A DNA stretch of 64,000 nt from Streptomyces sp. NBC_01283 (GTDB lineage Bacteria; Actinomycetota; Actinomycetes; Streptomycetales; Streptomycetaceae). Location of the stretch: positions 8,714,001 through 8,778,000 of the forward strand of contig NZ_CP108430.1 of assembly GCF_041435335.1 (NCBI RefSeq). The letters are read 5' to 3'. The translations under genes were made by a program, and so were the position numbers. The notes beneath the pieces were generated by a model. That model searched no databases. It had not been told where the DNA came from and was given only the letters and a program-made list of their open reading frames with translations. Of this stretch, positions 17,570-26,651 are shown one piece after another (position 1 is the first letter of the stretch; each line of letters opens with the position of its first letter).

Positions 17570-19024
17570 TCAGACCGTCGGCACCGGGTACGTCGGGTAC
17601 TCCACGCCGGAGACGTGCTGGACGACGCGGATGACCTGGCACGAGTAGCCGAACTCGTTGTCGTACCAGAGGTAGAGGATCGCGTTGTCGCCGTCGACCT
17701 TGGTGGCGCCCGCGTCGACGATCGAGGCGTGCCGCGAGCCGACGAAGTCCATCGAGACGGCGTCGGGAGCGGTCGTGAAGTCGATCTGGCGCTTCAGCGG
17801 CGAGTGCAGCGAGACGTCGCGGAGGTGGTCGAGGACCTCCTCGCGGGTGGTCTCGCGGCCCAGGCGCAGGCTCAGGATGGCGATCGAGACGTCCGGGACG
17901 GGGACGCGGATCGAGCTGCCGGTGATGGGCGCCTTGAGGTCGGGCAGCGCCTTGGCGACGGCGGAGGCGGCGCCGGTCTCGGTGATGACCATGTTCAGCG
18001 GCGCGGAGCGGCCGCGGCGGTCGGCCTTGTGGAAGTTGTCCAGGAGGTTCTGGTCGTTGGTGAACGAGTGGACGGTCTCCACGTGGCCGCGCAGCACGCC
18101 GTACTCGTCGGCCATCGCCTTGAGCGGCGGGACGATCGCGTTGGTGGTGCAGGAGGCGCAGGACAGGATCTGCTCGTCCGGCTTGATCGTGTCGTGGTTG
18201 ACACCGTGCACGATGTTCGGGACGTCGCCCTTGCCCGGCGCGGTCAGGACGACCTTGTCGATACCGGGGCGCAGGTGCTGGGAGAGCCCCTCGCGGTCGC
18301 GCCACTTGCCGGTGTTGTCGATGAGGATGGCGTCCTTGATGCCGTACGCCGTGTAGTCGACCTCGGAGGGGTCGTTGGCGTAGATCACCTTGATCACGTT
18401 GCCGTTGGCGACGATCGTGCTGGTCGCCTCGTCGACGGTGATCGTGCCCTGGAACTGGCCGTGGATGGAGTCGCGGCGCAGCAGCGAGGCGCGCTTGACC
18501 AAGTCCTCGACGGCCTGCCCGCCGCTCTTGCGGACGACGACGGCACGCAGGCGCAGTCCGTTGCCGGAACCGGCCTTCTCGATGAGCAGGCGGGCGACGA
18601 GGCGGCCGATGCGGCCGAAGCCGTAGAGGACGACGTCGCGTCCCTCGCGGCTCTCGATCTTGTTCTCGCCCGTGGCGCCGGCGACGGCCCCGGCGGTGAA
18701 CTCCGCCACCGACAGGCCGCGGTCGTCGGCCCTGAAGGACTCGGCGAGCAGGCCGATGTCGATCTGAGAGGGACCGAGGTCGAGCGTGGTGAGGGCCTGG
18801 AGGAACGGCAGCGTCTCGGTGACGGAGAGCTCCGCGCCGGCTATCTGCCGGGCGAATCGGTGGGTCTTCAGGAGGCTGACCACCGACTTGTTCACCAAGG
18901 AGCGGCTGTGGAGCAGGACGGTGACGTCCCGCTCCCGGTGCAGCTTCCCGATGATCGGGATCATCGACTCCGCGATCTCCTCGCGGTTCTTCCAGTTGGT
19001 GAACGAGTCGTCATTGACAGTCAC
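17570..19024 (-). CDS. gap: Glyceraldehyde-3-phosphate dehydrogenase, long form
   Basis: 484 aa, longer than the usual 335-aa enzyme because of an N-terminal extension of about 125 residues, as in one actinobacterial GAPDH class. The dinucleotide-binding motif is YGFGRIGRLVARLL, the catalytic cysteine is in SCASCTTNAI (about residue 290), and the C-terminus has LWYDNEFGYSCQVIR. It converts glyceraldehyde 3-phosphate to 1,3-bisphosphoglycerate in central carbon metabolism. Its 3' end is the attachment point of the Tn7-like element, so its own terminator has been displaced. Confidence 0.95.
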   Translation of the reverse strand: MTVNDDSFTNWKNREEIAESMIPIIGKLHRERDVTVLLHSRSLVNKSVVSLLKTHRFARQIAGAELSVTETLPFLQALTTLDLGPSQIDIGLLAESFRADDRGLSVAEFTAGAVAGATGENKIESREGRDVVLYGFGRIGRLVARLLIEKAGSGNGLRLRAVVVRKSGGQAVEDLVKRASLLRRDSIHGQFQGTITVDEATSTIVANGNVIKVIYANDPSEVDYTAYGIKDAILIDNTGKWRDREGLSQHLRPGIDKVVLTAPGKGDVPNIVHGVNHDTIKPDEQILSCASCTTNAIVPPLKAMADEYGVLRGHVETVHSFTNDQNLLDNFHKADRRGRSAPLNMVITETGAASAVAKALPDLKAPITGSSIRVPVPDVSIAILSLRLGRETTREEVLDHLRDVSLHSPLKRQIDFTTAPDAVSMDFVGSRHASIVDAGATKVDGDNAILYLWYDNEFGYSCQVIRVVQHVSGVEYPTYPVPTV

Positions 19025-19118
19025 AGGTTTATCTTTCGAGCTAGGCGGCGCTCATATGCTAACCCGGTGCCATTTTTGATCTTGCAATGGGTGCTGCCTG
19101 ACCGCGCTCCAGGGGGAT

Positions 19119-20072
19119 TCAGAGGGGAACGGCCACGGCGTTGAACGTCGTTCCGGGCTCCTGGGGGCTGCTGAAGCGGGCGTTGACGAGATAGAGGCGA
19201 TCGCCCCAGCGGGCCGCGGTAGTGGGGATGTCGAACCGGGGGTCGGTGATCGTGCGCCGCAGGGTGGCGGTGCGCGCCTCGGCGTCGAGGTGGAACACGG
19301 TGACGAGGTTCAGCCGGTTCTGTACGACGTACAGGGTGCGGCCGGTGCGGAGGAGGCCGTCGCCGTTGGCCACGCCGTCCGCGCCGGCCAGCGTGATCTC
19401 CGTGGCGTACCCGGTCTTCAGGTGCACGCGGTAGAGCTTGCCGGGCGTGCTGCTGACGACGATCAGCCCCCGGCCGTCGGGGGTGCCGACGATGCCGTTG
19501 GCGTTGATCACGTCCGGTGTCTGCACCCAGTCGCCGCCGAGCGGCAGCGTGCGCACCTTCCCCTTGCGGCCGCGCGGCACCCCGTGGAGCACGCCGTCCC
19601 ACGAGTCGGTGAACCAGGCGCGGTCGCCGAGCAGGGTGACGTCGTTGATGAAGTGACCGGCGGCCCGCGTCAGTTGGTGTGTGGCCACCAGCCTGCCGCT
19701 GCGGGTGTCGAGGACCCGGGCGACCCCGGTGTTCCCGGCGATGTAGAGCAGGCCGTCGTCGTCCAGCTTCAGGCCGACGGCGACCGTGCCGGTGGCCCCT
19801 TCGTAGAAAACCTCGCCCCGGCCGGTGCGCAGGTCGGTGCGGTACACGGCGCCGTTCGCGCGCGAACCCATGTAGGCGTACGGCTGTCTGCCGATCGCGA
19901 TTCCCTCGGGGAGGAAGCCGTCGGGGAGCGGGAACTCGGTCGGCCAGGTGGCACCCGGCGCCGCGGTGGCTGCGCCGGTGGTTCCGGTCGCCGCCGCGAG
20001 GGCTGCCAGGGTGGCGCCGCCGAGGACGGTGCGCCGGGACGGACGGGGGTGGTTCCGGTGATCGCGGGTCAT
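19119..20072 (-). CDS. Tat-exported beta-propeller protein, SMP-30/gluconolactonase-like
   Basis: 317 aa. A twin-arginine signal (SRRTVLGGATLAALAAATG) precedes a mature part built from repeated strands such as GLLYIAGNTGVARVLDTRSG and RGLIVVSSTPGKLYRVHL, typical of six-bladed propellers of the SMP-30/NHL kind. Proteins of this type in Streptomyces are often given misleading names. No catalytic metal site can be identified with certainty, so the substrate is unknown. The gene is divergent from fprA across a 299-bp gap holding an inverted repeat and iron-box-like sites. Confidence 0.75.
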   Translation of the reverse strand: MTRDHRNHPRPSRRTVLGGATLAALAAATGTTGAATAAPGATWPTEFPLPDGFLPEGIAIGRQPYAYMGSRANGAVYRTDLRTGRGEVFYEGATGTVAVGLKLDDDGLLYIAGNTGVARVLDTRSGRLVATHQLTRAAGHFINDVTLLGDRAWFTDSWDGVLHGVPRGRKGKVRTLPLGGDWVQTPDVINANGIVGTPDGRGLIVVSSTPGKLYRVHLKTGYATEITLAGADGVANGDGLLRTGRTLYVVQNRLNLVTVFHLDAEARTATLRRTITDPRFDIPTTAARWGDRLYLVNARFSSPQEPGTTFNAVAVPL

Positions 20073-20104
20073 GGTTCCGGGCCTCCGTGAACAGCGGGGG
20101 TGGG

Positions 20105-20135
20105 GTCAACTCTGTTGTGAAATAGGTGAGTTGAC
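20105..20135. promoter_or_regulatory. Inverted repeat upstream of the propeller gene
   Basis: gtcaactc (20105-20112) and gagttgac (20128-20135) are perfect 8-bp arms with a 15-nt spacer. They lie 33 bp before the start of the minus-strand gene, a plausible operator position. The rest of 20136-20300 shows nothing recognisable. Confidence 0.4.
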
Positions 20136-20306
20136 AACGGAGGGGGTCGCGTCGGAGTTCCCTGGCGCCCCGCGCGCCTCTGCCCGCCTCGGGCGCCGGT
20201 GGATGACGTGGCGGACCGCTCGTCCGCGCGGCACACAAGTCAAACCCTGTCTTCGCGACCCCATAAGCTGCCCTTATGAGGTCATAGGTCAAGGCCGGGT
20301 ACTAAC

Positions 20307-20336
20307 TTAGGATTGCCTTAGTTTAGGCTTCCCGAC
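20307..20336. promoter_or_regulatory. Overlapping iron-box-like sites upstream of fprA
   Basis: ttagtttaggcttcccgac (20318-20336) matches the DmdR/IdeR consensus TTAGGTTAGGCTAACCTAA at about 14 of 19 positions. The reverse complement of 20307-20325 matches at about 13. Two overlapping sites fit the paired-dimer binding of IdeR-type regulators and would make fprA iron-repressed. Confidence 0.5.
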
Positions 20337-20371
20337 GAGCCCCATGTCTTCGCTCGAAGGGAAACCTGATC

Positions 20372-21736
20372 ATGTCTCGCCCTCTGCGGGTAGCCGTTGT
20401 CGGAGCCGGTCCGGCCGGCATCTACGCCGCCGACGCGCTGCTGAAATCCGCAGCGGCGGTCGAGCCTGGTGTGTCGATCGACCTCTTCGAGCGGATGCCC
20501 GCGCCCTTCGGCCTCATCCGCTACGGCGTCGCCCCCGACCACCCCCGGATCAAGGGCATCGTCACGGCCCTGCATCAGGTCCTGGACAAGCCTCAGATCC
20601 GCTTCTTCGGCAATGTCGACTACCCGAACGACATCGACCTGGACGACCTGCGCGCCTTCTACGACGCGGTGATCTTCTCCACCGGTGCGACGGCCGACCG
20701 GGCGCTCGACATCCCCGGCATCGACCTCGACGGATCGCACGGCGCCGCGGACTTCGTCTCCTGGTACGACGGACACCCGGACGTGCCGCGCACCTGGCCG
20801 CTCGACGCGGAGAAGGTCGCCGTGCTCGGCGTCGGCAACGTGGCCCTCGACGTGGCCCGCATCCTGGCCAAGACCGCGGACGAGCTCCTGCCGACCGAGA
20901 TCCCGCCGAACGTCCACGAGGGGCTCAAGGCCAACAAGGCGCGGGAGGTCCACGTCTTCGGCCGTCGCGGCCCCGCGCAGGCCAAGTTCAGCCCGCTGGA
21001 GCTGCGGGAGCTCGACCACTCCCCGAACATCGAGGTCATCGTCGACCCCGAGGACATCGACTACGACGACGGCTCGATCGCGACCCGGCGCGGCAACAAG
21101 CAGGCAGACATGGTCGCCAAGACCCTCGAGAACTGGGCCATCCGCGACGTCGGCGACCGGCGGCACAAGCTGTTCCTGCACTTCTTCGAGTCGCCCACCG
21201 AGATCCTCGGCGAGGACGGCAAGGTCGTCGGCCTGCGCACCGAGCGCACCGCCCTCGACGGCACCGGCAACGTCAAGGGAACCGGCGAGTTCAAGGACTG
21301 GGACCTCGGCGCCGTCTACCGCGCCGTGGGCTACCTCTCCGACGAGCTGCCCAAGCTGCCCTGGGACGTGGCCTCCGGCACGGTGCCGGACAAGGGCGGC
21401 CGGGTCATCGAGGAGACCGGCGAGCACCTGCGGTCGACGTACGTCACCGGCTGGATCCGCCGCGGACCCGTCGGCCTGATCGGTCACACCAAGGGTGACG
21501 CGAACGAGACGGTCGCCAGCCTCCTGGACGACCACGCGAACGACCGTCTGCACACGCCCACCGCCCCCGAGCCGGCGGCCGTGGAGGCCTTCCTCGGCGA
21601 GCGGAACATCCGCTTCACGACGTGGGAGGGCTGGTACCGCCTCGACGCCGCGGAGAAGGCCCTGGGCGAACCGGAGGAGCGCGAGCGCGTGAAGATCGTC
21701 GAGCGCGAGGACATGCTCAGGGCGAGCGGCGCCTAA
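20372..21736 (+). CDS. fprA: FprA-type ferredoxin/adrenodoxin-NADP+ reductase
   Basis: 454-aa FAD flavoprotein that passes electrons between NADPH and ferredoxins. FAD site: VAVVGAGPAGIYAADALL at the N-terminus. Family signature: PFGLIRYGVAPDHPRIKG. NADP site: VAVLGVGNVALDVARILA and the FGRRGPAQAKFS loop. C-terminal: TGWIRRGPVGLIGHTKGDA. RBS gaaggga precedes the ATG. Iron-box-like sites lie 36-65 bp upstream. A second relative, fused to a ferredoxin, is at 43676-45211. Likely partners are ferredoxins for P450s or Fe-S work. Confidence 0.93.
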   Translation: MSRPLRVAVVGAGPAGIYAADALLKSAAAVEPGVSIDLFERMPAPFGLIRYGVAPDHPRIKGIVTALHQVLDKPQIRFFGNVDYPNDIDLDDLRAFYDAVIFSTGATADRALDIPGIDLDGSHGAADFVSWYDGHPDVPRTWPLDAEKVAVLGVGNVALDVARILAKTADELLPTEIPPNVHEGLKANKAREVHVFGRRGPAQAKFSPLELRELDHSPNIEVIVDPEDIDYDDGSIATRRGNKQADMVAKTLENWAIRDVGDRRHKLFLHFFESPTEILGEDGKVVGLRTERTALDGTGNVKGTGEFKDWDLGAVYRAVGYLSDELPKLPWDVASGTVPDKGGRVIEETGEHLRSTYVTGWIRRGPVGLIGHTKGDANETVASLLDDHANDRLHTPTAPEPAAVEAFLGERNIRFTTWEGWYRLDAAEKALGEPEERERVKIVEREDMLRASGA

Positions 21737-21797
21737 GCGGCCCTCGCCCGTCGGCATCCGGTCACCCCCGGGCTCCCGCGAGCACGAGGATGTGCGC

Positions 21798-22685
21798 ATG
21801 GACGTTCGTCAGCTGGAGTACTTCCTCGCCATCGTGGATCACGGGGGTTTCAACCGGGCGGCCTCGGCCCTCTACCTCTCCCAGCCGTCGCTGTCCCAGG
21901 CGGTGCAGGCGCTTGAGCGTGACCTGGGGAGCAGTCTCTTCCACCGGATCGGCCGCAGGGCCGTGCTGACCGAGGCGGGTTCGGCATTGATCGAACCCGC
22001 CCGGGCGGCCGTGCGCAGCCTGCAGACGGCCCGCGCCAGCGTCACCGCGGTCCACGAGCTCCGTGAGGGGTGCCTGGACATCGCCGCCATGCCGTCCCAG
22101 GCGGTGGAGCCGCTGACCACGATGATCCGCGCGTTCCGGGGCCGGTATCCCGGGGTGTCGGTGAACATCCGGGCCGCCTTCACCTCGGGCGATGTCGTCG
22201 ACATGGTGCGTACCGGCGCCGCGGAGCTGGGGCTCCTCGCGACGTCGGGCCCGCTGACTGGCAAGGAAGTGGTCACGCACGCCGTCGGGGAGCAGCGCTT
22301 CGTCCTGGTGACCCCTCCCGACGGGCCGTTCTCGGCAGGCCGGCCGGTCGCATGCGAGGAACTGGCCGGTCAGCAACTGATCGTCGGGCAGCGGGGCACC
22401 GGCATGCGCGCCTACGTCGACGGGCTGCGCGAGCGGGGCATCGACTTCGCGATCGCGGCGGAGACCGAGCACCGGGTGGCGATCCTGCCGCTGGTGCTCG
22501 CGGGAGCCGGACTCGCCGTGGTCACCGAGTCCTGGCGCACGATGGCCGAGCGCGCCGGTGCGCTGGTGCTCGACATCGAGCCGCGTACGACGCTCCAGAT
22601 CGCACTGGTCAGCCGCCGCGCCGAGCAGGCACCGGCCGCTCACGCCTTCCTGACCTGTGCGCTTGCCGCCATCGAGCGCACATAG
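21798..22685 (+). CDS. LysR-family transcriptional regulator
   Basis: About 295 aa. N-terminal winged helix-turn-helix starts MDVRQLEYFLAIVDHGGF, with AASALYLSQPSLSQAVQALE, followed by a periplasmic-binding-type effector domain. The ATG at 21798 is preferred to the GTG at 21792 because LysR proteins usually begin MD/MELRQL. It lies 69 bp upstream of, and in the same direction as, the dehydrogenase and dicarboxylate transporter genes. By analogy with DmlR it probably controls them in response to a C4 acid. Confidence 0.9.
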   Translation: MDVRQLEYFLAIVDHGGFNRAASALYLSQPSLSQAVQALERDLGSSLFHRIGRRAVLTEAGSALIEPARAAVRSLQTARASVTAVHELREGCLDIAAMPSQAVEPLTTMIRAFRGRYPGVSVNIRAAFTSGDVVDMVRTGAAELGLLATSGPLTGKEVVTHAVGEQRFVLVTPPDGPFSAGRPVACEELAGQQLIVGQRGTGMRAYVDGLRERGIDFAIAAETEHRVAILPLVLAGAGLAVVTESWRTMAERAGALVLDIEPRTTLQIALVSRRAEQAPAAHAFLTCALAAIERT

Positions 22686-22735
22686 GCGTGCCCTATAAGG
22701 CAGATCGGCAGAGCGTCTTGGACGGCCTCATGGCC

Positions 22736-22750
22736 TGATTGCTGCAATCA
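22736..22750. promoter_or_regulatory. Perfect palindrome before the dehydrogenase gene
   Basis: tgattgctgcaatca is a perfect 7-1-7 palindrome containing the T-N11-A pattern of LysR boxes. It ends 4 bp before the ATG, unusually close. A second imperfect dyad, gccctataaggc, lies near 22690. Binding by the adjacent LysR protein is inferred. Confidence 0.45.
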
Positions 22751-22754
22751 GCAC

Positions 22755-23810
22755 ATGACCCATCACCACATCGCACTCATCCCCGGCGACGGCATCGGGG
22801 CCGAGGTCCTGCCGCCCGCCCAGCAGGTCATCGACGCCGTCGGCGCCCGCCACGGCTTCGGCTTCTCGTACACCTCCTACGACTGGTCGTGCGAGCGGTA
22901 CGTCAACGAGGGCGCGATGATGCCCGAGGACGGCCTCGACCAGTTGCGCGACAAGGACGCCATCCTGCTCGGCGCGGTCGGCTACCCGGGCGTGCCCGAC
23001 CACGCCTCCCTGTGGGGCCTGCTCATCCCGATCCGGCGGGGCTTTCGCCAGTACGTCAACGTCCGCCCGATCCGCGTCTTCGAGGGCGTCGAGAGCCCGC
23101 TGCGCGGCGCCGCACCCGGCGAGGTGGACTTCGTCGTCGTCCGCGAGAACGTCGAGGGCGAGTACAGCGAGATCGGCGGCCGGCTCAACCGGGGCTTCCC
23201 GGAGGAAATGGCCGTGCAGGAGTCCGTGTTCACCCGCGCAGGAGTGACCCGCGTCCTCGACCACGCCTTCGAGCTGGCCGCGCGGCGCGGCGGAAGGCTC
23301 ACCTCGGCCACCAAGTCCAACGGCATCGTGCACACCCTGCCGTTCTGGGACGAGCTGGTCGCCGAGCGGGGCGCCGCGCACCCGGGGGTGACCTGGGACC
23401 AGGAGCACATCGACGCGCTGGCCGCCAAGTTCGTCCTTGACCCGGCCCGCTTCGACGTGGTGGTGGCCTCCAACCTCTTCGGCGACATCCTGAGCGACCT
23501 GGCCGCCGCCGTGGCCGGTTCCATCGGGATCGCCCCGGCCGCCAACCTCAACCCGGAGCGCGAGCACCCCTCGATGTTCGAGCCCGTGCACGGCTCGGCC
23601 CCGGACATCGCGGGCCAGGGCATCGCCAACCCCCTGGGGGCGATCTGGTCGGCCGCCATGATGCTGGAGCACCTCGGCCACGGCGAGGCGGCCTCGGACA
23701 TCACCGGCGCCATCGCCGCGGTGCTCGCCAAGACCGACCTGCGCACCCCCGACCTCGGCGGCAGCGCCACCACGGCCGAGTTCACCGAGAAGCTCCTCGA
23801 ACTTCTCTGA
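22755..23810 (+). CDS. Tartrate/D-malate dehydrogenase (isocitrate/isopropylmalate family)
   Basis: 351 aa beta-decarboxylating dehydrogenase. Visible family marks: IALIPGDGIGAEVLPPA, the substrate region RENVEGEYSEIGGR, the lysine in SATKSNGI, the metal-binding region VVASNLFGDILSDLAA and the NAD loop EPVHGSAPDIAGQGIANP. It oxidises D-malate or tartrate with decarboxylation (to pyruvate from D-malate). The presence of a C4-dicarboxylate symporter directly downstream favours this over leuB. DmlA versus tartrate specificity cannot be decided from sequence. Confidence 0.85.
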   Translation: MTHHHIALIPGDGIGAEVLPPAQQVIDAVGARHGFGFSYTSYDWSCERYVNEGAMMPEDGLDQLRDKDAILLGAVGYPGVPDHASLWGLLIPIRRGFRQYVNVRPIRVFEGVESPLRGAAPGEVDFVVVRENVEGEYSEIGGRLNRGFPEEMAVQESVFTRAGVTRVLDHAFELAARRGGRLTSATKSNGIVHTLPFWDELVAERGAAHPGVTWDQEHIDALAAKFVLDPARFDVVVASNLFGDILSDLAAAVAGSIGIAPAANLNPEREHPSMFEPVHGSAPDIAGQGIANPLGAIWSAAMMLEHLGHGEAASDITGAIAAVLAKTDLRTPDLGGSATTAEFTEKLLELL

Positions 23811-23956
23811 CCCGCACTCCGCGGCCCGAACCCCGCCGGCCCGAACTCCCTGATCCACGCACCCTCTGACCCGCGCACGGCCGGAGCCGTACGGCCGAGG
23901 TCGTATGGACGATCCCGCCCCGGCTGCATCCACGTTCCTCGACGAGGAGAAACGCC

Positions 23957-25336
23957 ATGGCAGCAACCGCGTCTACCACCCCCACCACCTCCCCGCCCGC
24001 ACCCCGGCCCTGGCACAAACAGCTCTACTTCTGGGTCCTGACCGCGATCGTGGCCGGCGTCCTGACCGGCTGGCTGTGGCCCTCCGTGGGCGTCGCCCTC
24101 GAACCGGTGGGCACCACGTTCGTCTCCGCCATCAAGATGCTGATCACGCCGATCGTCTTCCTGACGATCGTCGCCGGCATCGGCGGGGTCGACAGCCTGC
24201 GCCGCGTCGGCAGGGTCGGCCTGAAGTCGCTCGTCTACTTCCAGGCGGGGACCCTGGCCGCGCTCGCCCTCGGACTGATCGCGGTCAACCTGTTCCAGCC
24301 CGGCGCCGGGGTGCACGCCCACCCGGGCGACCTGCAGTTGTCCGGCGACGCGGCTCAGTACGTCAAGGACGGCGAGAACCAGAGCTGGTGGCACTTCCTC
24401 ACCGACATCGTGCCCTCCAGCGCGGTCGGAGCGTTCGCCGAGGGCAACATCCTCCAAGTCATCTTCTTCGCCGTCCTGTTCGGCATCGCGCTGAAGGCCG
24501 TGGGTCCCGTGGGCGCCCCGCTCGTGGACGGCATCAACCGGCTGAGCACCGTCGTCTTCAAGATCCTGCACTACATCATGCTGGCCGCCCCCGTCGGCGC
24601 CTTCGGCGCCATGGCCTACACCATCGGCAAGTACGGCATCTCGACCCTCACCAGCCTCGGCCGGCTCATCGGGCTCTTCTACGGAACCTCGCTCTTCTTC
24701 GTCGTGGTCGTCCTCGGCGGTGTCCTCGCCCTGCTGCGGATCAACATCTTCCGGCTTCTGAACCACCTGCGCGAAGAGTTCCTCATCGTCCTCGGCACCT
24801 CATCCTCCGAGAGCGTCCTGCCGCGCGTCATGGCCAAACTCGAAGGACTGGGCGTACGGCGCGACATCGTCGGCCTGACCGTGCCGACCGGGTACTCCTT
24901 CAACCTCGACGGCAGCTCCATCTACCTGTCCCTGGCCGCCGTCTACATAGCCCAGGCCACCGACACGCCCCTCACCATCGGCCAGCAACTCGGCCTGCTC
25001 GCCGTGATGATCCTTACCTCCAAGGGCTCCGGAGGCATCACCGGCGCGGGGTTCATCGCCCTGGCCGCCACGCTCTCCACCGTCGGCACCGTCCCGGCAG
25101 CGGGCATCATGCTCATCTTCGGCATCGACAAGTTCATGTCCGAGTGCCGGGCCCTGACCAACCTCGCGGGCAACAGCGTCGCCACCCTCGTAGTCGCCCG
25201 CTGGGAACGCGTCCTGGACACCGAACGCGTCAACCGCGTCCTGCACACCGGAACCCCCGAGCCCGAGACCGATCCCACAGCGGCCACGGAGCAGCCGCGC
25301 CCCACGGACGCGGCCCCCTCCCTCGCCAAGACATGA
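23957..25336 (+). CDS. dctA: C4-dicarboxylate:cation symporter (DctA/GltP family)
   Basis: 459-aa inner-membrane transporter with about eight membrane helices. Re-entrant loop HP1 is seen as LGTSSSESVLPRVM, the TM7 motif as GYSFNLDGSSIYLS, and HP2 as SKGSGGITGAGFI. RBS gaggag precedes the ATG. It brings in malate, succinate, fumarate or tartrate using a cation gradient, supplying the dehydrogenase encoded 146 bp upstream. The C-terminal tail is Pro/Thr-rich and probably disordered. Confidence 0.92.
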   Translation: MAATASTTPTTSPPAPRPWHKQLYFWVLTAIVAGVLTGWLWPSVGVALEPVGTTFVSAIKMLITPIVFLTIVAGIGGVDSLRRVGRVGLKSLVYFQAGTLAALALGLIAVNLFQPGAGVHAHPGDLQLSGDAAQYVKDGENQSWWHFLTDIVPSSAVGAFAEGNILQVIFFAVLFGIALKAVGPVGAPLVDGINRLSTVVFKILHYIMLAAPVGAFGAMAYTIGKYGISTLTSLGRLIGLFYGTSLFFVVVVLGGVLALLRINIFRLLNHLREEFLIVLGTSSSESVLPRVMAKLEGLGVRRDIVGLTVPTGYSFNLDGSSIYLSLAAVYIAQATDTPLTIGQQLGLLAVMILTSKGSGGITGAGFIALAATLSTVGTVPAAGIMLIFGIDKFMSECRALTNLAGNSVATLVVARWERVLDTERVNRVLHTGTPEPETDPTAATEQPRPTDAAPSLAKT

Positions 25337-25375
25337 CCGGAGGCGGGCGCGGGGTGGAGGCCTTGGTGGGCGCGG

Positions 25376-26572
25376 TCAGGCCTGGAACGCCAGGAGCTTG
25401 GCGATGCCGTTGCGCTGGATCTCGGAGGTCCCGGTGAGGACCCGGAACATGCGGATCTTGCGGAACAGGAACTCGATCTCGTTGCCCTGCGTGAGGCCCT
25501 CCTTGCCGTGGATCTGCACGGCCTCGTCGAGGATCCGGAAGGCCGACTCGGCGACGAAGAGCTTGCACATGAAGGCTTCGGCGTGCGCGTCCTCGCCCTT
25601 GTCCAGCGCTGCCAGCGCCGCGTACGTCATGGAGCGGGCCGCGTAGAACTCCGTGGCCATGTCGGCGACCTTGTGCTGGATGGCCTGCAGCGCGAGCAGG
25701 GGCTTGCCGCCCGCGACCTTGCGGTGCCGGGTGCGGTCCAGGGTCAGGCTGATGGCGCGGCGGGCGGCCCCGATGACGGTGGGGCAGTGCAGCAGCCGGT
25801 TGGTGGTGACGCGGCCGAGCGCGATGCGCATGCCCATGCCCTCCTCGCCCAGGAGGTTGGCGGCCGGGACATGGCAGTCGTCCAGGATGATGTCGCTCTC
25901 GATGTGCTCGCCGGACATCGGGGTCGCGCCGTCGTCGACGCGGCACCCGGGGCTGTCCAGGTCGACGAGGAAGGCGGAGAACCGCGGCTTGTCGCCCTCC
26001 TGTTCACCGGTCCCCGCCATCCGGGCCACCACGATGGCGAAGTCGGCGAAGGGCCCGGCCGACGAGAACACCTTGTGGCCGGTCAGACGGTAACCGTCGC
26101 CGTCGCGGACGGCGGTGGTGCGCATGGAGCGCACGTCGGAGCCCGCGTCGGTCTCCGTGAGGGAGAAGCAGCAGGCCCGCTCGCCGCGGATCAACGGCAG
26201 GAAATACGTGGCGAGTTGAAGGTCGGTGGCGTGCTTGAGGATGTCTCCGGCGCGCAGCGGTCCGCCCATGTCTCCCAGGACGCTGTGGGCGAGGACGCGG
26301 CCGCTGGCCCCGATCTCCTCCTTGAGGGCGGCGAGTTGGCTGTACGTGAGGTTGCGGCCGCCGTACTCCTCGGGCAGATGAATGCCGTAGAAGCCGAGTT
26401 CGCGGCTGCGGCGCCAGATGGGTTCGAGGTCGGCGCGGGTGAGGCGGCTCTCGTGCGTGAGTCCGCGCTCGCGTTCATGCTCGGCGAGTTCACCGTCTAG
26501 GTAGTCGCGCAGCCGGCCGACGAGCTCGGCCAGGTGCGGGTCGTCGTAGGTGGGGCGCAGGGAGAAGTTCAT
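25376..26572 (-). CDS. Acyl-CoA dehydrogenase
   Basis: 398 aa FAD enzyme that introduces the alpha-beta double bond in an acyl-CoA. Visible: CFSLTETDAGSDVRSM (FAD/substrate region), the helical C-domain, and FRVLTGTSEIQRNGIAKLL. In many members the last motif reads YEGT with the catalytic Glu; here it is LTGT, so the base must come from another position as in some subclasses, or activity differs. It is transcribed after the acyl-CoA synthetase with a 79-bp gap and is convergent with dctA. Confidence 0.88.
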   Translation of the reverse strand: MNFSLRPTYDDPHLAELVGRLRDYLDGELAEHERERGLTHESRLTRADLEPIWRRSRELGFYGIHLPEEYGGRNLTYSQLAALKEEIGASGRVLAHSVLGDMGGPLRAGDILKHATDLQLATYFLPLIRGERACCFSLTETDAGSDVRSMRTTAVRDGDGYRLTGHKVFSSAGPFADFAIVVARMAGTGEQEGDKPRFSAFLVDLDSPGCRVDDGATPMSGEHIESDIILDDCHVPAANLLGEEGMGMRIALGRVTTNRLLHCPTVIGAARRAISLTLDRTRHRKVAGGKPLLALQAIQHKVADMATEFYAARSMTYAALAALDKGEDAHAEAFMCKLFVAESAFRILDEAVQIHGKEGLTQGNEIEFLFRKIRMFRVLTGTSEIQRNGIAKLLAFQA

Positions 26573-26651
26573 GTCGGGTCGTTCCTTGTTCGGGCCGGGA
26601 CGGCGAATTCGGGAGAGAGCACTGGAGGGGCAGAAGGCGCTGCTGGGCGGA

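Noticed and set aside
17507..19144. 545-codon plus-strand frame across gap
   Set aside because: Asp/Val/Leu/Arg-rich shadow of the gap gene on the other strand.
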